This document shows positions 21,390 to 33,336 of a DNA stretch of 64,000 nt, in pieces (position 1 is the stretch's first letter; the number at the start of each line of letters is the position of its first letter). The notes beneath the pieces are model-generated. The model did not search any database. It was not told where the DNA came from and saw nothing but the letters and a program-made list of their open reading frames with translations. The DNA lies in the NCBI GenBank assembly GCA_028554795.2, contig CM068835.1, positions 35,000,901 to 35,064,900 of the forward strand, given 5' to 3'. The stretch comes from Sinohyriopsis cumingii. Its lineage: Eukaryota > Mollusca > Bivalvia > Unionida > Unionidae. Made by a program: the position numbers and the translations under genes.

Positions 21390-22199
21390 TAATAAAAACA
21401 CTTATTTCTATTTTTGGCATTGTTCCTGACCTTGATTGAGGGTCAAGTAAACAACTTTTTATAGGAGTAAAATGATTGGTTCTTATCAAGTTCATGCAGG
21501 AGCTATGTGACTTTTACATGTAAACATGATCACGTCATCATCTATTTCGCAATATATTTTGCCATTAGGCATTTCCGAAATTGTGAAATACTTAGTATTA
21601 ATAGTGATGCTTAGAGGGAGCGATCTTGGAGTCCAGGGCTTTTAAAAAATTGATGTCGAGTTATTTTCTTCTGTTGTGACCAGAAAGGAACTTTTGAGTC
21701 TTTGAGTTAATAGTTAATTTTTCTCCAAATTATTTTGACTCTCAAAGAGTCATTGGTTTCTCTGGAAATATTATTGTATTCATGCAGAATTCTTGAAAAT
21801 GGACATTTATTGAAAATTCTGTTTGGATTTCCAAGACCAGAGGATAAATTATTGTGTTTGTACAAAGAACTGTAGACGTCAACACTGTACTGGCTACAGG
21901 ATACGTCATCGCCTTCCATCTTGGATTCTTCGTCGGGACTCAAACTTGAAATCATTAGAACATTTCAATATTATGACTGCAAAAACATTATTCGTGGATT
22001 ATTCTTGTATGAATTTTGGATTTGGTTCTGGAAACCATAAGTTCTCATATTTTTTCATTTTTACAGTATTTTTCCAGGGAAATAAATTATTTATTATATT
22101 TTTAAAAGCTTGTTGTTTTCACTTTCTTGTGTTACTGTTTATTCGAGTCTAAATACGTAACAAAGGATTTTGTGTATTGAATACAAATGTATAAGTATC

Positions 22200-23640
22200 A
22201 TATTTATCAAGACATTTATAAAAAGTATTATGTACCAAATATTTCCAGGACTTGGAAATTATGAATTTTAAGGAAGAAGTATCTTAAAAAATCATTGCAT
22301 CTAACTTTTCGTTGTATCATTTCAAAAGGTATAAAATTATTCTGAACATCAGCTACATCATTAAGAATTTAAATGTCAGCTTCTATCCAGGATTTGTATT
22401 TATCGAACATTTGGGAAGGTGGAGGGGAGGGATAGAATTTTATTACAGGATTCAGTCTGGGATTTGTGTAGAACATTGTAGATGGACAAAATTATAGTAC
22501 TCGGGGATAAATATTTATTTGGACTTTGTCATTCCTCTTTCTAATTAGCTACTGTCAAAATTACATCTCTCCAAAAATACGTTCTAATAATCTTACCAAA
22601 TTCTTAAAACTTCCTTCTCTCTAAATTCAAATATCCTTTTTATTTCTGAATATAGTTTTATTGACCAACTTATGACAGGCTGCATCTTCATCTTCCATCA
22701 ATTTTTTAAGTCATCTTAATGTACCTAAGGAATGTTTAATTCTCTCTACTTTACCACCCCATACAAATTTAAATAAGGTATGATTTAAGTTCTACTACAA
22801 CTTTTGCTGATGAATTTGAAAGTGCTGAGATGTATAACATGGGCAGAACAAGAATTTTTGTAACAATTACCTTTCCAACTACTGAAAGATGTCTTTAAGT
22901 CCAGCTTGCCCTTATTCCTTTTTGCATTCATGAACTTCTTCCTATATTTTTTTCCCACTATTTGTTGTATATCTGTAGAAAATTCAATGCCAGAGAGCGT
23001 AAAGGTAGAATGATTTTGGCCCATAATAGGACATATTCTTTCATTGGAAAATTTTTTGTTTCAATCCAAATAGCCATTATTTTTAAGTTACAATTAAGTC
23101 CAGATAATAGAAAAAAGACTTGCAAGATAGTTATAGTCACTTTAAGTGAATGCTAGAGATCCATCGAGAAGATTCAAAGCATCATGGGTATAATGATCCA
23201 GTTGATACTCAGTTTCATCAAAGATCAGTCCCCATACAGCCACAATTTGCTCTACAGCTAAAATCTCAACAACGATGATAAAAAAAATAAGGCTCAAGAG
23301 GATTTTGACAACGTCCTATTTCAAATGTACAAAATAATGACTTTCCAAAAAGCTCAGGTTAACTGAATTGAAGGTTTTTTAAACATCTATTAACAAATAA
23401 TAAGCCATATCTGTTTTCATTTTCTACTTGATCCATGATATTGTATAATATCCTGGTATTTTCTCCAATGAAACTACCCTTTATAAATCCTTTCTGAATA
23501 TCACTGATTATTGACATAAGAACTTTAATAATCCTCGTTGCAGTGGTTCCTGAAGGAATCTTACAGTCAGTGTTTAAAAGATATATATATCTCCACAGGG
23601 ATTAACAAATTTTATAAAATTCAGATTGCCTGGGGCAAGC
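22200..23640 (-). pseudogene. Decayed LINE reverse transcriptase (L1/Tx-like ORF2)
   Basis: Several minus-strand pieces in changing frames fit a non-LTR reverse transcriptase: IISDIQKGFIKGSFIGENTR (about 23430-23520), LSGIEFSTDIQQIV and YRKKFMNAK (about 22910-23000), FVWGGKVERIKHSLG (about 22720-22770), and DVADVQNNFIPFEMIQRK (about 22300-22360). They are in the right order for finger/palm, thumb and the C-terminal region. The YxDD catalytic box is not visible; the region between 23160 and 23400 is scrambled. Many stops and shifts, so it is dead. Start and 3' end are unclear. Confidence 0.72.
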
Positions 23641-23860
23641 TGACACTGCAAAAATTTGATCACGCCCCAAACATAAGATTTCAACATGAATAAAACAGTA
23701 AGATAAGGTATATTTTAAGAAAATCACATTTTATTAAAACTTTTGTTCCTCTGTATCTCAGTTGGCACCTTACAACTGTATGTCAGTAGTCAAAATTATC
23801 TATAAAAAGACATGAAGGGATAGGTAGTTTATATATAAAAAGACATGAAGGGATAGGTAG

Positions 23861-24055
23861 TTGTTGTTGTTGTTGTTGTAGGGTTTAACACCATTTTTCA
23901 GCACAAGATAGGCTATACATGGCGGCCAGTATTAATGTTGGAGGAAGAACCCGGGAAAACCCCAGAAAGAACTACCGACCCACGAGAAGCTACTGACAAG
24001 CTTTCTCACATACCAACATAGGCCGAACCCGCGACTCAAACCCACGCAGACATTG
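23861..24055 (-). mobile_element. SINE family 2, minus strand
   Basis: (TTG)n at 23861-23878, then CAGCACAAGATAGGC and the reverse complement of the conserved body, ending near the box B region at 24040-24050. Immediately upstream a 36-bp unit (AAAAAGACATGAAGGGATAG) is present twice, 23803-23860. Confidence 0.75.
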
Positions 24056-24059
24056 ATGT

Positions 24060-26235
24060 TACCAGAATGTCATCCTCACCAAGACGTGAATCTTACCGAT
24101 TTGAATGGAACAAATAATGACTAACAGCGATTCATTGTACATTTCATTGTATAGCTCTATTTAACTATGTGATCTCACAGTGAGCAAGTGCTATCATTCA
24201 AACATACAACATCTGGAACTTCGTTTATATTAATTAAATGTGCCAGTATGCAATAGGGACTGTATTTATAACATATACTGACAACTTTAGACAAATGCTT
24301 AAATGTTTGTGTCCATAGAATGCATTAAAACATTTATATGCTGCTTATGTAGTGTTCACAGTTACCTTTGTGCTAGTTTAGCTTTTACAAGTTTTGGGAT
24401 ATAAAATTCCTCAAAAATTAAAGTACAAATAGGGGAGAGAAAAAAAGCATGGTTCAATCAAATTACTGACTGATTCAGAAAATCAGCTGTTTTTATTCAT
24501 AAAAGTTCTGACTGAAATGAAGTTCAAACAGTGGCTTGTGCAAAAACTAAAATAGAGTTGATGCCACCACTTCCAACATCAGCATCACTATGTACAAAAC
24601 ATTCCTCAAAGAAAGGTGATACAAAATAATTTTCACTAGTTCAAAATATATTTTTCCCCTTCAATTTATCTGTTGTGACATGGTCAGGATCTGCATGTAA
24701 AGTCCATGAATAAGCATGTTGCAGAATTTAAGTGTCTTGGCTTTATAATGATTCACCCAAAGTATGAAGAAAATCCATTAAGAAATTTAGGAAATGTAAG
24801 CAAATGGAAACCTTGAATCAAACCGATCAACTGAAGATACTGCTGTTGTAGATGCAACTGCTACATCTTGATTCCCACTAGCATGGGTTTGATAATAAAA
24901 AAAAAACATTACTTCAGAAAGTATCTGCAGGATCAAGAAAAAGTATGGCAATATATGTTCCCAATAAGTTTTTTCTCATTTCAAAAATAAAAAGGACAGT
25001 ATGGTGAGTGCATCTCCAAGAAATTAAACAGGCACATTGTATATTTTATCTGATGAATGAGACAACTGCGTACAGTTTTCAATTGGTCACGTGTACAATA
25101 TTGTAGTAATTCCATTAAAACTGTAAATTTATTTTAAAAACTTCCGCAGAAATTTGTCTCTATGCCACCAAAATGAAAATGACCAAGACCCCACTGAGAC
25201 TGCATAAGGTGCTGATTAATCTAGATCTGTTAGTTGAAGTCGATGCAAAATGCATTTGAAATGCAGTATCCATAATTAGCAAGGAAAAGTTTCCAGAATC
25301 AAGATATATCCAAATGGGAGATGAAAAGCTACCAAGCACACTGAACCAATCCCATTCCAATGCTCAAGTAATGGACTCGTTCACCAACTTCTGCAATATC
25401 TCTTTATTTTTCAGCCTCATTAGTGGGAAAAGATACATCTGTTACTTTTCTGTGAGCAGCAGTCATCTTCAGCAATGCTTTGATCATGAGCTTGTGAAGA
25501 CTCTTCCCTTGCTTTAATTTAAACTACATTTTCTCCCCTGATGATTGGCTATTCCATCAATTCAGTCTCCTTTGCACAAGCTTGAAAGCTTGTACCATTT
25601 CAATCCAGGTAGGCTTTAAATACTGAACAAATCCTCAAAAGACGAGACTTGAATTACTTTGTTGAAGCTTTTTAACGCATCATTGGTGCTGTAATGTGCT
25701 GTCAAACCTTTTACACATGCTCCGTCAAACAAAATGCTTAGCATGTCTGCAAAGAAGAAAATTATATTAACATAATTATGCCCTTAATAGGTTTAAAAGA
25801 TTCTTCAAGCATTAAATTCAGTATTTAACTGAAATGCGGTTCACCTTTCAAGTGATCACTCTTAAAATTCTGATGAGCATTTTTGTGCTTTCCTGTACAA
25901 TGAGGAGTCTTCTTGGTCTAAAAATTTTCAACACTGAACTAAAACGGTCATCGAACCAGTACTGACTTTTTCAGCAGTTGAAAAATGCATTACTTCCTTT
26001 TATGCAAAAAAAAAAAAACATCAGGTTGAAATCAAGCAAACAGCTTTTGGTAAATGTGCCATTATTCCTGGTTGAGGAAACTGCATATTAATGACACATC
26101 TTGCCTTCCAAACCTTTCTAAAATTGTGTTCTGAAGCAAATGTGTGAGTGAAATGAATTTCACATTTGTTTGTGGTGCTCAACCTCTCCTTTGTCATGCA
26201 TTTGTCTGTATTGCCAATAGCCTGTCAAATGCAGC
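24060..26235. other. Intergenic DNA with possible unrecognised ORF remnants
   Basis: No gene can be supported. The minus strand has short, clean-looking peptides such as MLSILFDGACVKGLTAHYST (about 25680-25745) and HNFRKVWKARCVINMQFP (about 26080-26135), which suggests a decayed mobile-element protein, but I cannot name it. The convergent ends of the two host genes lie to either side. Confidence 0.3.
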
Positions 26236-26237
26236 TA

Positions 26238-26459
26238 CCATATGTACTTGCTTATAAGTTTAGTCCAACTGCAAACTGCACAGACCCAGATCTGCTGTTA
26301 CATAATTCGCCAACAGATATGGGTCTGTGCAGTTTCTTAGGAGTAATCAGAAGAACAAACAACACAGACCCTGATCTGCAGGCACACTATGCTATGGCAG
26401 ATCAGATCAGGATCTTTGTTGTTTGCAGTTTGACTCGACTTAAAAGTGAGTATATATGG
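26238..26459. mobile_element. Palindromic MITE, copy 3 (best copy, 222 bp)
   Basis: TA at both borders (26236-26237 and 26460-26461). Left arm CCATATGTACTTGCTTATAA... and right arm ...TTAAAAGTGAGTATATATGG pair over about 40 bp, extending to CAACTGCAAAC. The interior holds a second palindrome around CAGACCCAGATCTGC and GATATGGGTCTG. The whole element could fold into a cruciform. Confidence 0.82.
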
Positions 26460-26769
26460 TAACAGTAGCATCATGTAGTTCAGGTAATGCAATTTCTTAC
26501 TGAATCCAGTCCTGATGTTAAAATTATACAAGATATAATGACGGTATATATCAGTACTTAGTTAATACAAATAATGCAGTTCTGAACCATTCATGTAATC
26601 AGAAGAAGAAGAAAAAAATTGGGCATTTTCACTCATAAATTATCTCAGATGTACATTGCCCCCAATTGTATCTTTAAACTTTTTTTTAAAAATGTGTGGA
26701 AAAAAATGAGAACAAAACATTAAAAATAAGAAACCTTTAATAGTTAAAGTTTGTTTTTTTTTTTTCTTT

Positions 26770-26945
26770 TGTTTTTTTCTTAACAGCATTTTTAACACAT
26801 TATTTGGGCATATCACACCAAAGAAATGGGAGCCAGATAACAATCCCAAGGAAACAGAGGCAGCTGACCACCTGGCCTGAGTGGGCATTAAACCCTCTGG
26901 ATTATTAGTCTGACACTCTACCAACTGAGCAACTACAACTCCCAC
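26770..26945 (-). mobile_element. tRNA-derived SINE, family 4
   Basis: On the minus strand it opens GGGAGTTGTAGTTGCTCAGT with GGTAGAGTGTCAGACTAATA, then box B GGGTTTAATGCCC, a middle with TGTTTCCTTGGGATTGTTAT, and a poly-A-like end (T-rich on +). A degraded relative is at 38650-38845. Confidence 0.6.
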
Positions 26946-26949
26946 ATCT

Positions 26950-29132
26950 TCTAGAGTGGGGTAGGGAGAGTAAAAAAAAGTTGTTGCAAGAATAATCAAT
27001 TCAGTCGATAAGTTCCTTCAATTCCATAAACAGTACAAATTCCTTTGATGCCCATTACCATTGCAGATGAACTACAAATGTGCCCAGATGACACAGATGC
27101 CCCTTCTATTGATGTAATTGATTAAAGACTCCAGGTTACAAAGTGACCATAACGCAATGAAATTCTGACAAATAAACAGTATTTCTATTAAGGCCAATAC
27201 CAAATTTTGGTTGAATTCCATACAGTCCTTCAAATGTAAATGGTCTGATATAACAAGGGTCATAATTCAGTCAAATTTTTACAGAAAAAGGTTTTAACCA
27301 AACTTTCTTGATGCTGTGCTGCATGCTAAATTTGATTTTAATACCTGATGTTCTTCACAATTTACTATTATGCAACCTCTAAAGAACATATGATGCTACA
27401 TCCAATTACATTTCATACAAACTAAGATCAAAGTTTATATTGATGCAAAAAAATCCACTTCAAAGGTTGCCTGTCATGTTTTATAAATCAGTCGATAATG
27501 TTTTAACAGTTTTCAAGACCTTCCAAATGTTTTAATTGAAACTTCTGTCTTACAGAAATTGAACCTTCTATGTATTTTACTTTGTTAATTATCAATGTTT
27601 TGTCATGTCATATACTAAAACTTTACCCCATTTTATTATTTTTGAGTAATACATAAATGACAATGAATCCTACATTAAAAAGCTATATATTTTGTTTTGT
27701 TTCAATGTTTTGCATTCATAGATAAATTCAAGGAGTTTTAGACAAAACTGAAGGAGTTTTCAAGCATAAACAAACTTTTTTCCAATTCTGGGCAACCTCT
27801 GAGATTTATTGATTTTTCAAAGTTGTATGAACGATTTCTATATTAAGCAATCTACAGTCTAAATGTTATAGGCATAAACTTCTGTTAAACAACGGTCTTT
27901 GGAGATCATTTTTCTCACTTACCAGAGGTAGCTATATAACGTGTGTAACTGCTCCTTTAGCAACCAACATAATTATGCATTTTTGAAACAGGACAATGAT
28001 GGTAAAGCAACAATGTGCTTCACTGTAGCTCTGTTCTGATACAGGGGTTGAGCATTCACTCACCCAACTCAAAATAACTAAGGAAAATTTTGGTCAATCA
28101 TTTTAATTTTCCATTCATAGGCCCAATAGGGCATGTGCTGATTCCGGGATGACCAGTATTACTTTCCTGAAAATGATGTCAAGTCAAGCATTTTGCAGAC
28201 AGTGTCCATTGAAAATCCATACATTTTTATTTCTACCAGAAGTTTGTTTTCCATTTGTTTTGATCAGGCTCATACAAGAACTTCACTCTCATTCTTCAGT
28301 ACTAATAAATTCAAAGCTGATGAAGTGCAGACTGGTCTCAATTTGTAATTACTTACAAATGGTGTTAGAAGGGTCAAAGAACAAGTTCCGGAAAACAACC
28401 ATTCATACAGTCAATTTAGGTTGCTAATATTATCAACTGTTCTATTTCTATAATAACAGGATGGTTAAGAGTTTATTCTCGGTGAGTAATATCTGTAGTA
28501 CTTGCCTGACTGCTCAAGTTGATTTTTTGCTCTTTTTAAAATCCCTGTTATTCAACAACATGACAAGCAAATGCATCACAATGCAGCCAAAACATACTGT
28601 TGTGCACAGATACTGTGACTAACTTTAATATCATACCTTCATTTAAGTCCTTTAAAAAATTCATTTGTCTACTATTTTCTTGATAACTCCATAACACTAG
28701 TCTTCTGACAAATTGAGAACTGAGAATTTTTTTTTTACCAGAGATTCTGGTACTCTTCTTGATATCTCTAAATACAGCCTGTTCACACTGTACAGTATCC
28801 AAGAATGAAAATTTCTCTGAGGATGAGAAACATTGCAGTCTGATTCAAAGCATGTATAACACTCTATCACATTATTTGCTTTTGTGGAGATGATAAACAC
28901 TCTCTCATTCTGTTTACCACGTTGCGAATACCATATATTTTCTTCACCTGAATCATGTTTTCAGGCATCTATGATAAATCCATCAACATTATTTTTCATT
29001 TCCATCACAAGTACAAGCACCTTCAAGTAATCATCACTTCTAGATAAGAAAGTCTGACCTATTTTAACATGTTCATGCTAGAACACAGGATCAATATATC
29101 CAATCTGACGATACTTATTTTGGTGCTCTTTG
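26950..29132. other. 3' flank of the SENP gene, no further gene seen
   Basis: Downstream of the SENP stop. AT-rich, with no supported exon. The minus strand between 28550 and 28900 has two overlapping short frames without recognisable motifs. It probably includes the SENP 3' untranslated region. Confidence 0.5.
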
Positions 29133-29279
29133 CTAGGAGCCCTTGGCCTGAGCAGCTTCATATTCATCTTTCAAAGAAAGAATTAAATTTCGGATTTCTG
29201 TTCTTTTTCTGTCCACTCGTTCAAGGGGAAACCAATTTTGCAATCCTCTGATCGGAATTGTAAAATCCTGAATGGGATC
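29133..29279 (-). CDS. SENP6/7: SENP6/7-like terminal exon M with stop codon
   Basis: TTTCAG acceptor at 29280, TAG stop at 29133-29135; 48 codons plus stop, phase 0. It reads DPIQDFTIPIRGLQNWFPLE, then RVDRKRTEIRNLILSLKDEY, ending in AKGS. The LxNWFP motif followed by a basic helix is the usual C-terminus of SENP6/7. A possible polyadenylation signal (AATAAA on the minus strand, 28472-28477) lies 0.65 kb downstream; that assignment is weak. Confidence 0.94.
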   Translation of the reverse strand, partial: DPIQDFTIPIRGLQNWFPLERVDRKRTEIRNLILSLKDEYEAAQAKGS

Positions 29280-29529
29280 CTGAAATTGGAAAGCATAATA
29301 TGTCAAGCATGCTTATTATGTATTAATATCTATGCAAAGCTCATAAGCTTAAATTCAAATCAATTAGCCTATTTCAAACCAATCAACTTGTTTGATGAAT
29401 GATAAAGTAAAATTACCCCTGTCAACAATCAAGCAAATGTAAGCTGTACTACTGAACTTAATTTTTCTCTGCACATACAATTTTTTTTATGTCAAACAGG
29501 AACCATTCCTTCTTTTTAACTGCTGATTG

Positions 29530-30700
29530 CTGAAACCATCTCTGATAATCTTAAGTGGTAAAATTTTCAGATCAGCCTCTGTGGTAGTCATACTGACTGT
29601 AAGATTGGTACCATTTTCATTTACAAAAATCTTGATACCATTAGATGTCTTTGTTGAAAATCCCATGTTGATATGACCATCCACTTAGGAGAATTAGCGA
29701 CACAATTTCCAACGTGTTCATTCTGACAGCCATATTTAAGGTCATATTCATTCGGGAATAACGATAGATCAGATTTAGTCATTGGTTAAAACCCCCATAT
29801 CAACATGACTTTCTACTGAGGAGTTGCAATAACAAGATTTTTAAAACAGATGCTATGGTTTTGAAACTGGTTATCAAATTGGTACTATTTTCATCTAGTA
29901 TCAACCAGTATCATCAGAAGACTTCTGGTCAAAACCCCATTCTGTTGTTCAGTTCAAGAGGAGAAGCAATAACAAGATTTTCAAAATGGCTGCCATGGCA
30001 GCTACATTATATGTGAGATTGGCACCATTTTCATTAAAATCCAAATAGACATCATACAAATTCTTACAGTGAAAACCCTCAGCTGATATAACCACACATT
30101 CACATGCAGCAATAACAAGAATTTAAAGATGGCCATATTGGATGTCTGAGCAGAAAGTTTCATTCTCGACCTACATGATATTGTATCGAGTCTTCTGGTA
30201 AAAACCCCGTGCTGATATGACTATCCTTTCAGGTGGAAGAGCATCAGGATTTTCATGATGGCAGCTTTGGTGGCCATATTGGACATCACATCAGCACCCT
30301 TTACATTTAGGCCCAACTAAACACTATACAAAATCTTGTTGTGACCCCCCCCCCATATTAATATCACCATAAATTCAGGATGAGTAGTGACAAGATTTTC
30401 ACCATTTTCATTTAGGACAAACCAGATGTAAGGAGCCTTCTGGTGAAAGCCCCACATTAATATGGCTTTCCATTCAGAAAGAGTAGTAATAACAGGATTT
30501 TAAAGATGGCTGTGGTGATGATTGGTTGTCAGATTTCATTTAAATATCCTAAGAAGTCTTTTAGTGAAAACCCTATGAATGATACGACCATTGATCATGG
30601 AGGAGTAGTGAAAAGATTTTTTAAGATGGCTGCTGTGGTGGCCATATTGGATGTCTGTTCATTCTGGACCAACTAGACCTTCGGATAAATGTGTACAATA
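29530..30700. repeat. Degenerate tandem repeat of about 140 bp, eight to nine units
   Basis: Units recur at roughly 120-145 bp and share AATAACAAGATTTTCAAAAT, GGCTGCCATGG, TTGGCACCATTTTCAT and GTGAAAACCC. It fills most of the intron between SENP exons L and M. One isolated unit of the same family is at 16205-16315, next to the transposase remnant. Confidence 0.75.
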
Positions 30701-31038
30701 TTTAAAGGCAATAAGAAGTAGTGATAGCCCACTTGTGCTAACAGACTGATAAAGCTAAACAATTGATGGATGATAATCAACAGACAGCACTGTGGGCACT
30801 GTTTTGCTTTCTGAGATGTTTGCCCAAGGCAAACAAGTCTTAATTTTCTATACTCCTATCCAAATTGCAAATCCTTAATTTCATTTACACAGGAAAATGT
30901 ACTAAATACACAAACTTAGGGGACAGAAATTATATAGATTCAGATTTTTACCCAAATGAAGCTTATCTTATATTTATCAGAACTAAAATTATGTGCCTTG
31001 GTAACAAAGAAATAAAAACAGAGAGTTAATCCTCTCAC

Positions 31039-31183
31039 CTCAAAGAAGCTTTCCACATACTGCAGCACAAAGACCCCACAGTCACTGAAGTTGGTCTGTT
31101 GTGGCACTTTAGGAACACTACCCCTTAATCTCTCCCTATTGTATTCTCCCTTCTTCTTCACATGCCACTCTACCTGTAGATAC
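31039..31183 (-). CDS. SENP6/7: SENP6/7-like exon L: catalytic cysteine
   Basis: Acceptor TCTTCAG at 31184, donor GTGAGA at 31038; 145 nt, phase 2 in and 0 out. It contains [20 protein letters not shown] and then [20 protein letters not shown], ending VESFFE. PQQ supplies the oxyanion-hole Gln and SDCG the nucleophile Cys, so the enzyme should be catalytically competent. Confidence 0.96.
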
Positions 31184-32470
31184 CTGAAGATAATAATGTG
31201 TAAAGGGAATTAGTCCTATTTTGAAGTGTTTGAAAGGGAACTCATTTCATACAACACTGCAAACTGTACAAAACTGCAAATGCTGCAAAGGTAATTACAT
31301 TCTTTTGTGTTTGATGAACAGGGCTCAATGACAAAATGCACCCTGAACTAGTCCTAGTCACTAATCCATTTAATGCATTAAAAACTGCATAATTAACCTC
31401 CTGAGGATTAAGACTAAGTCTAGTCACACAAGTTCTATGTTTTGCTGTGTTAACTCCGTTAAATTTAAAATGCTATGAATGATACATCATATGTCCATCC
31501 CATGTTTAATAGTCTTCTATTTAAATCTTAATTTGTTGTGCAGAATTCTATGATGTAGAACTAATGTTACAGTGGGGGAAAAAAGTTTTCTCCTCTCAGT
31601 TATATTAACCTTGGCCTTTTACCTTTAAACCCTAAATTTGACAGGCCTTTTCTCTACCCCAATGCATGTCATACAAAGTTTGGTCCAAGTATGTGGATCA
31701 GAACTAATGTTATTGTGCATAAAACATTTTTCTTCTTTTCATCCCAGTGACACTGACTTTTGACCTTTTTGAGCCAAAATTGATAGGGCTCTTCCTTTCC
31801 AAATATACAAGCCATCCACTGTAGACTGTGTACAACTTAAGATAATGTTAACAAAATTGGTAACAGATGGCAGAACCGACAACATCATTACCAAATAGTG
31901 TCAGCCATGTGGCAGGCATATACAAATGCAATTAGTTCTAAATCGGGGGAAAAAATATCAAATTTATGAAATTATTATCTATGGCTCTGTGGATGAATGT
32001 TCAATACGTAAATTTATATTTGTATCATGCACAAAATGTACCAACATTGGTACTCCACTAAAAATAGTGAATTCAGTGTTAGATACATGTAGTATTTCCA
32101 TTGGCATTCCATAAGTAATAGTGAACTCTTCATATTAGATGCATGTAATACTTCCATTTGTATTCCATGAACAATAGTGAATTCATTTTATTTCTGTGAA
32201 AATTGGGTTTTAAATGCACTACAATATGGATGGTTAGACATGAAAAGCATAGACTTTATTTCTGAGTTGATCTTATCATTAATGCATGCTACTTTGATAG
32301 CAATAAGGACTTTAAAGACATATCTTTTCAGAAATATATTCTATACTACGATGAAAACAAACTTATAGAAATCACATTCAATTTGTACCACTGCATTCAT
32401 TTTTAAGCAATCTCTGGTGCCAAGTTCTGCAGGTCACATGCAGCTCATGTACATGCATGTAAGTGCATCT
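31184..32470. other. SENP intron K-L, left part
   Basis: Ordinary AT-rich intron sequence. A 62-bp unit containing TAGTGAATTC and CATGTAATACTTCCATT is present in two to three diverged copies at 32060-32185. No gene is seen. Confidence 0.5.
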
Positions 32471-33003
32471 CGTCCCTCTGAGAGAGAGCAGTTACATTCT
32501 AGTTATGCCATAACCTCAGAATACATCTATGGCATAAACCGAATGTCACCTGTGAAGACATCCCTCTGAGAGATAGCAGTTACATTCTATTTATGCTATA
32601 ACCTCAGAATACATATATGGCATAAACTGAATGTCACATGTAAAGACATCCCTCTGAGAGAGAGCAGTTACATTCTATTTATGCCATAACCTCAGAATAT
32701 ATCTATGGCATAAACTGAATGTCACCTGTAAAGACATCCCTCTGAGAGAGAGCTGTTACATTCTATTTATGCTGTAACCTCAGAATACATCTATGGCATA
32801 AACTGAATGTCACCTGTAAAGACATCCCTCTGAGAGAAAGCAGTTACATTCTATTTATGTCATAACCTCAGAATACATCTATGGCATAAACTGAATGTCA
32901 CCTGTAAAGACATCCCTCTGAGAGAGAGCTGTTACATTCTATTTATGCCGTAACCTCAGAATACATCTATGGCATAAACTGAATGTCACCTATAAAGACA
33001 TCA
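32470..33003. repeat. 88-bp satellite, six copies, each with a hairpin
   Basis: CCCTCTGAGAGAGAGCAGTT marks each unit (32474, 32562, 32650 and on at 88-bp steps). Every unit contains TTATGCCATA and, 14-15 bases later, TATGGCATAA, a 10-bp inverted repeat. Copies are over 90 percent alike by eye. It ends 100 bp from SENP exon K. Confidence 0.93.
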
Positions 33004-33103
33004 GATGAATTTGTTTTGTATTATGGTAATGCTGTAGTCCTTTAAAGTGAATTTCTGGTATACCGGTGTTCAATATGTTAAAGGATCACTGTACTACACT
33101 TAC

Positions 33104-33172
33104 TCCTTCAAAATTGACACAATTCTGGTTCTGGAAGGTCCAGGAAGAGAATCCAAAAGTAAAATACAGGGT
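33104..33172 (-). CDS. SENP6/7: SENP6/7-like exon K: catalytic aspartate
   Basis: Acceptor TTCCAG at 33173, donor GTAAGT at 33103; only 69 nt, phase 2 to 2. It encodes PCILLLDSLPGPSRTRIVSI then LK. The Asp of LLLDSL is the catalytic-triad Asp of C48 peptidases, and the GPSR turn is typical of SENP6/7. Confidence 0.94.
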
Positions 33173-33336
33173 CTGGAATGAAAACATGAAAATACTGCAT
33201 CAAGTAAAAGTATAGTATATATTCTTTAAAACTGTGTGCATAATAATTATAATCTTCTCAGTGGCAGAATCCCTCCACATAATCCACTTCAAACAAATGC
33301 CAGATAACATTTACTGACAGAGTGAGATTCCATATA

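Noticed and set aside
32470..33003. CRISPR-like array of regular repeats
   Set aside because: Units are contiguous satellite copies with no unique spacers, in an animal-type genome.
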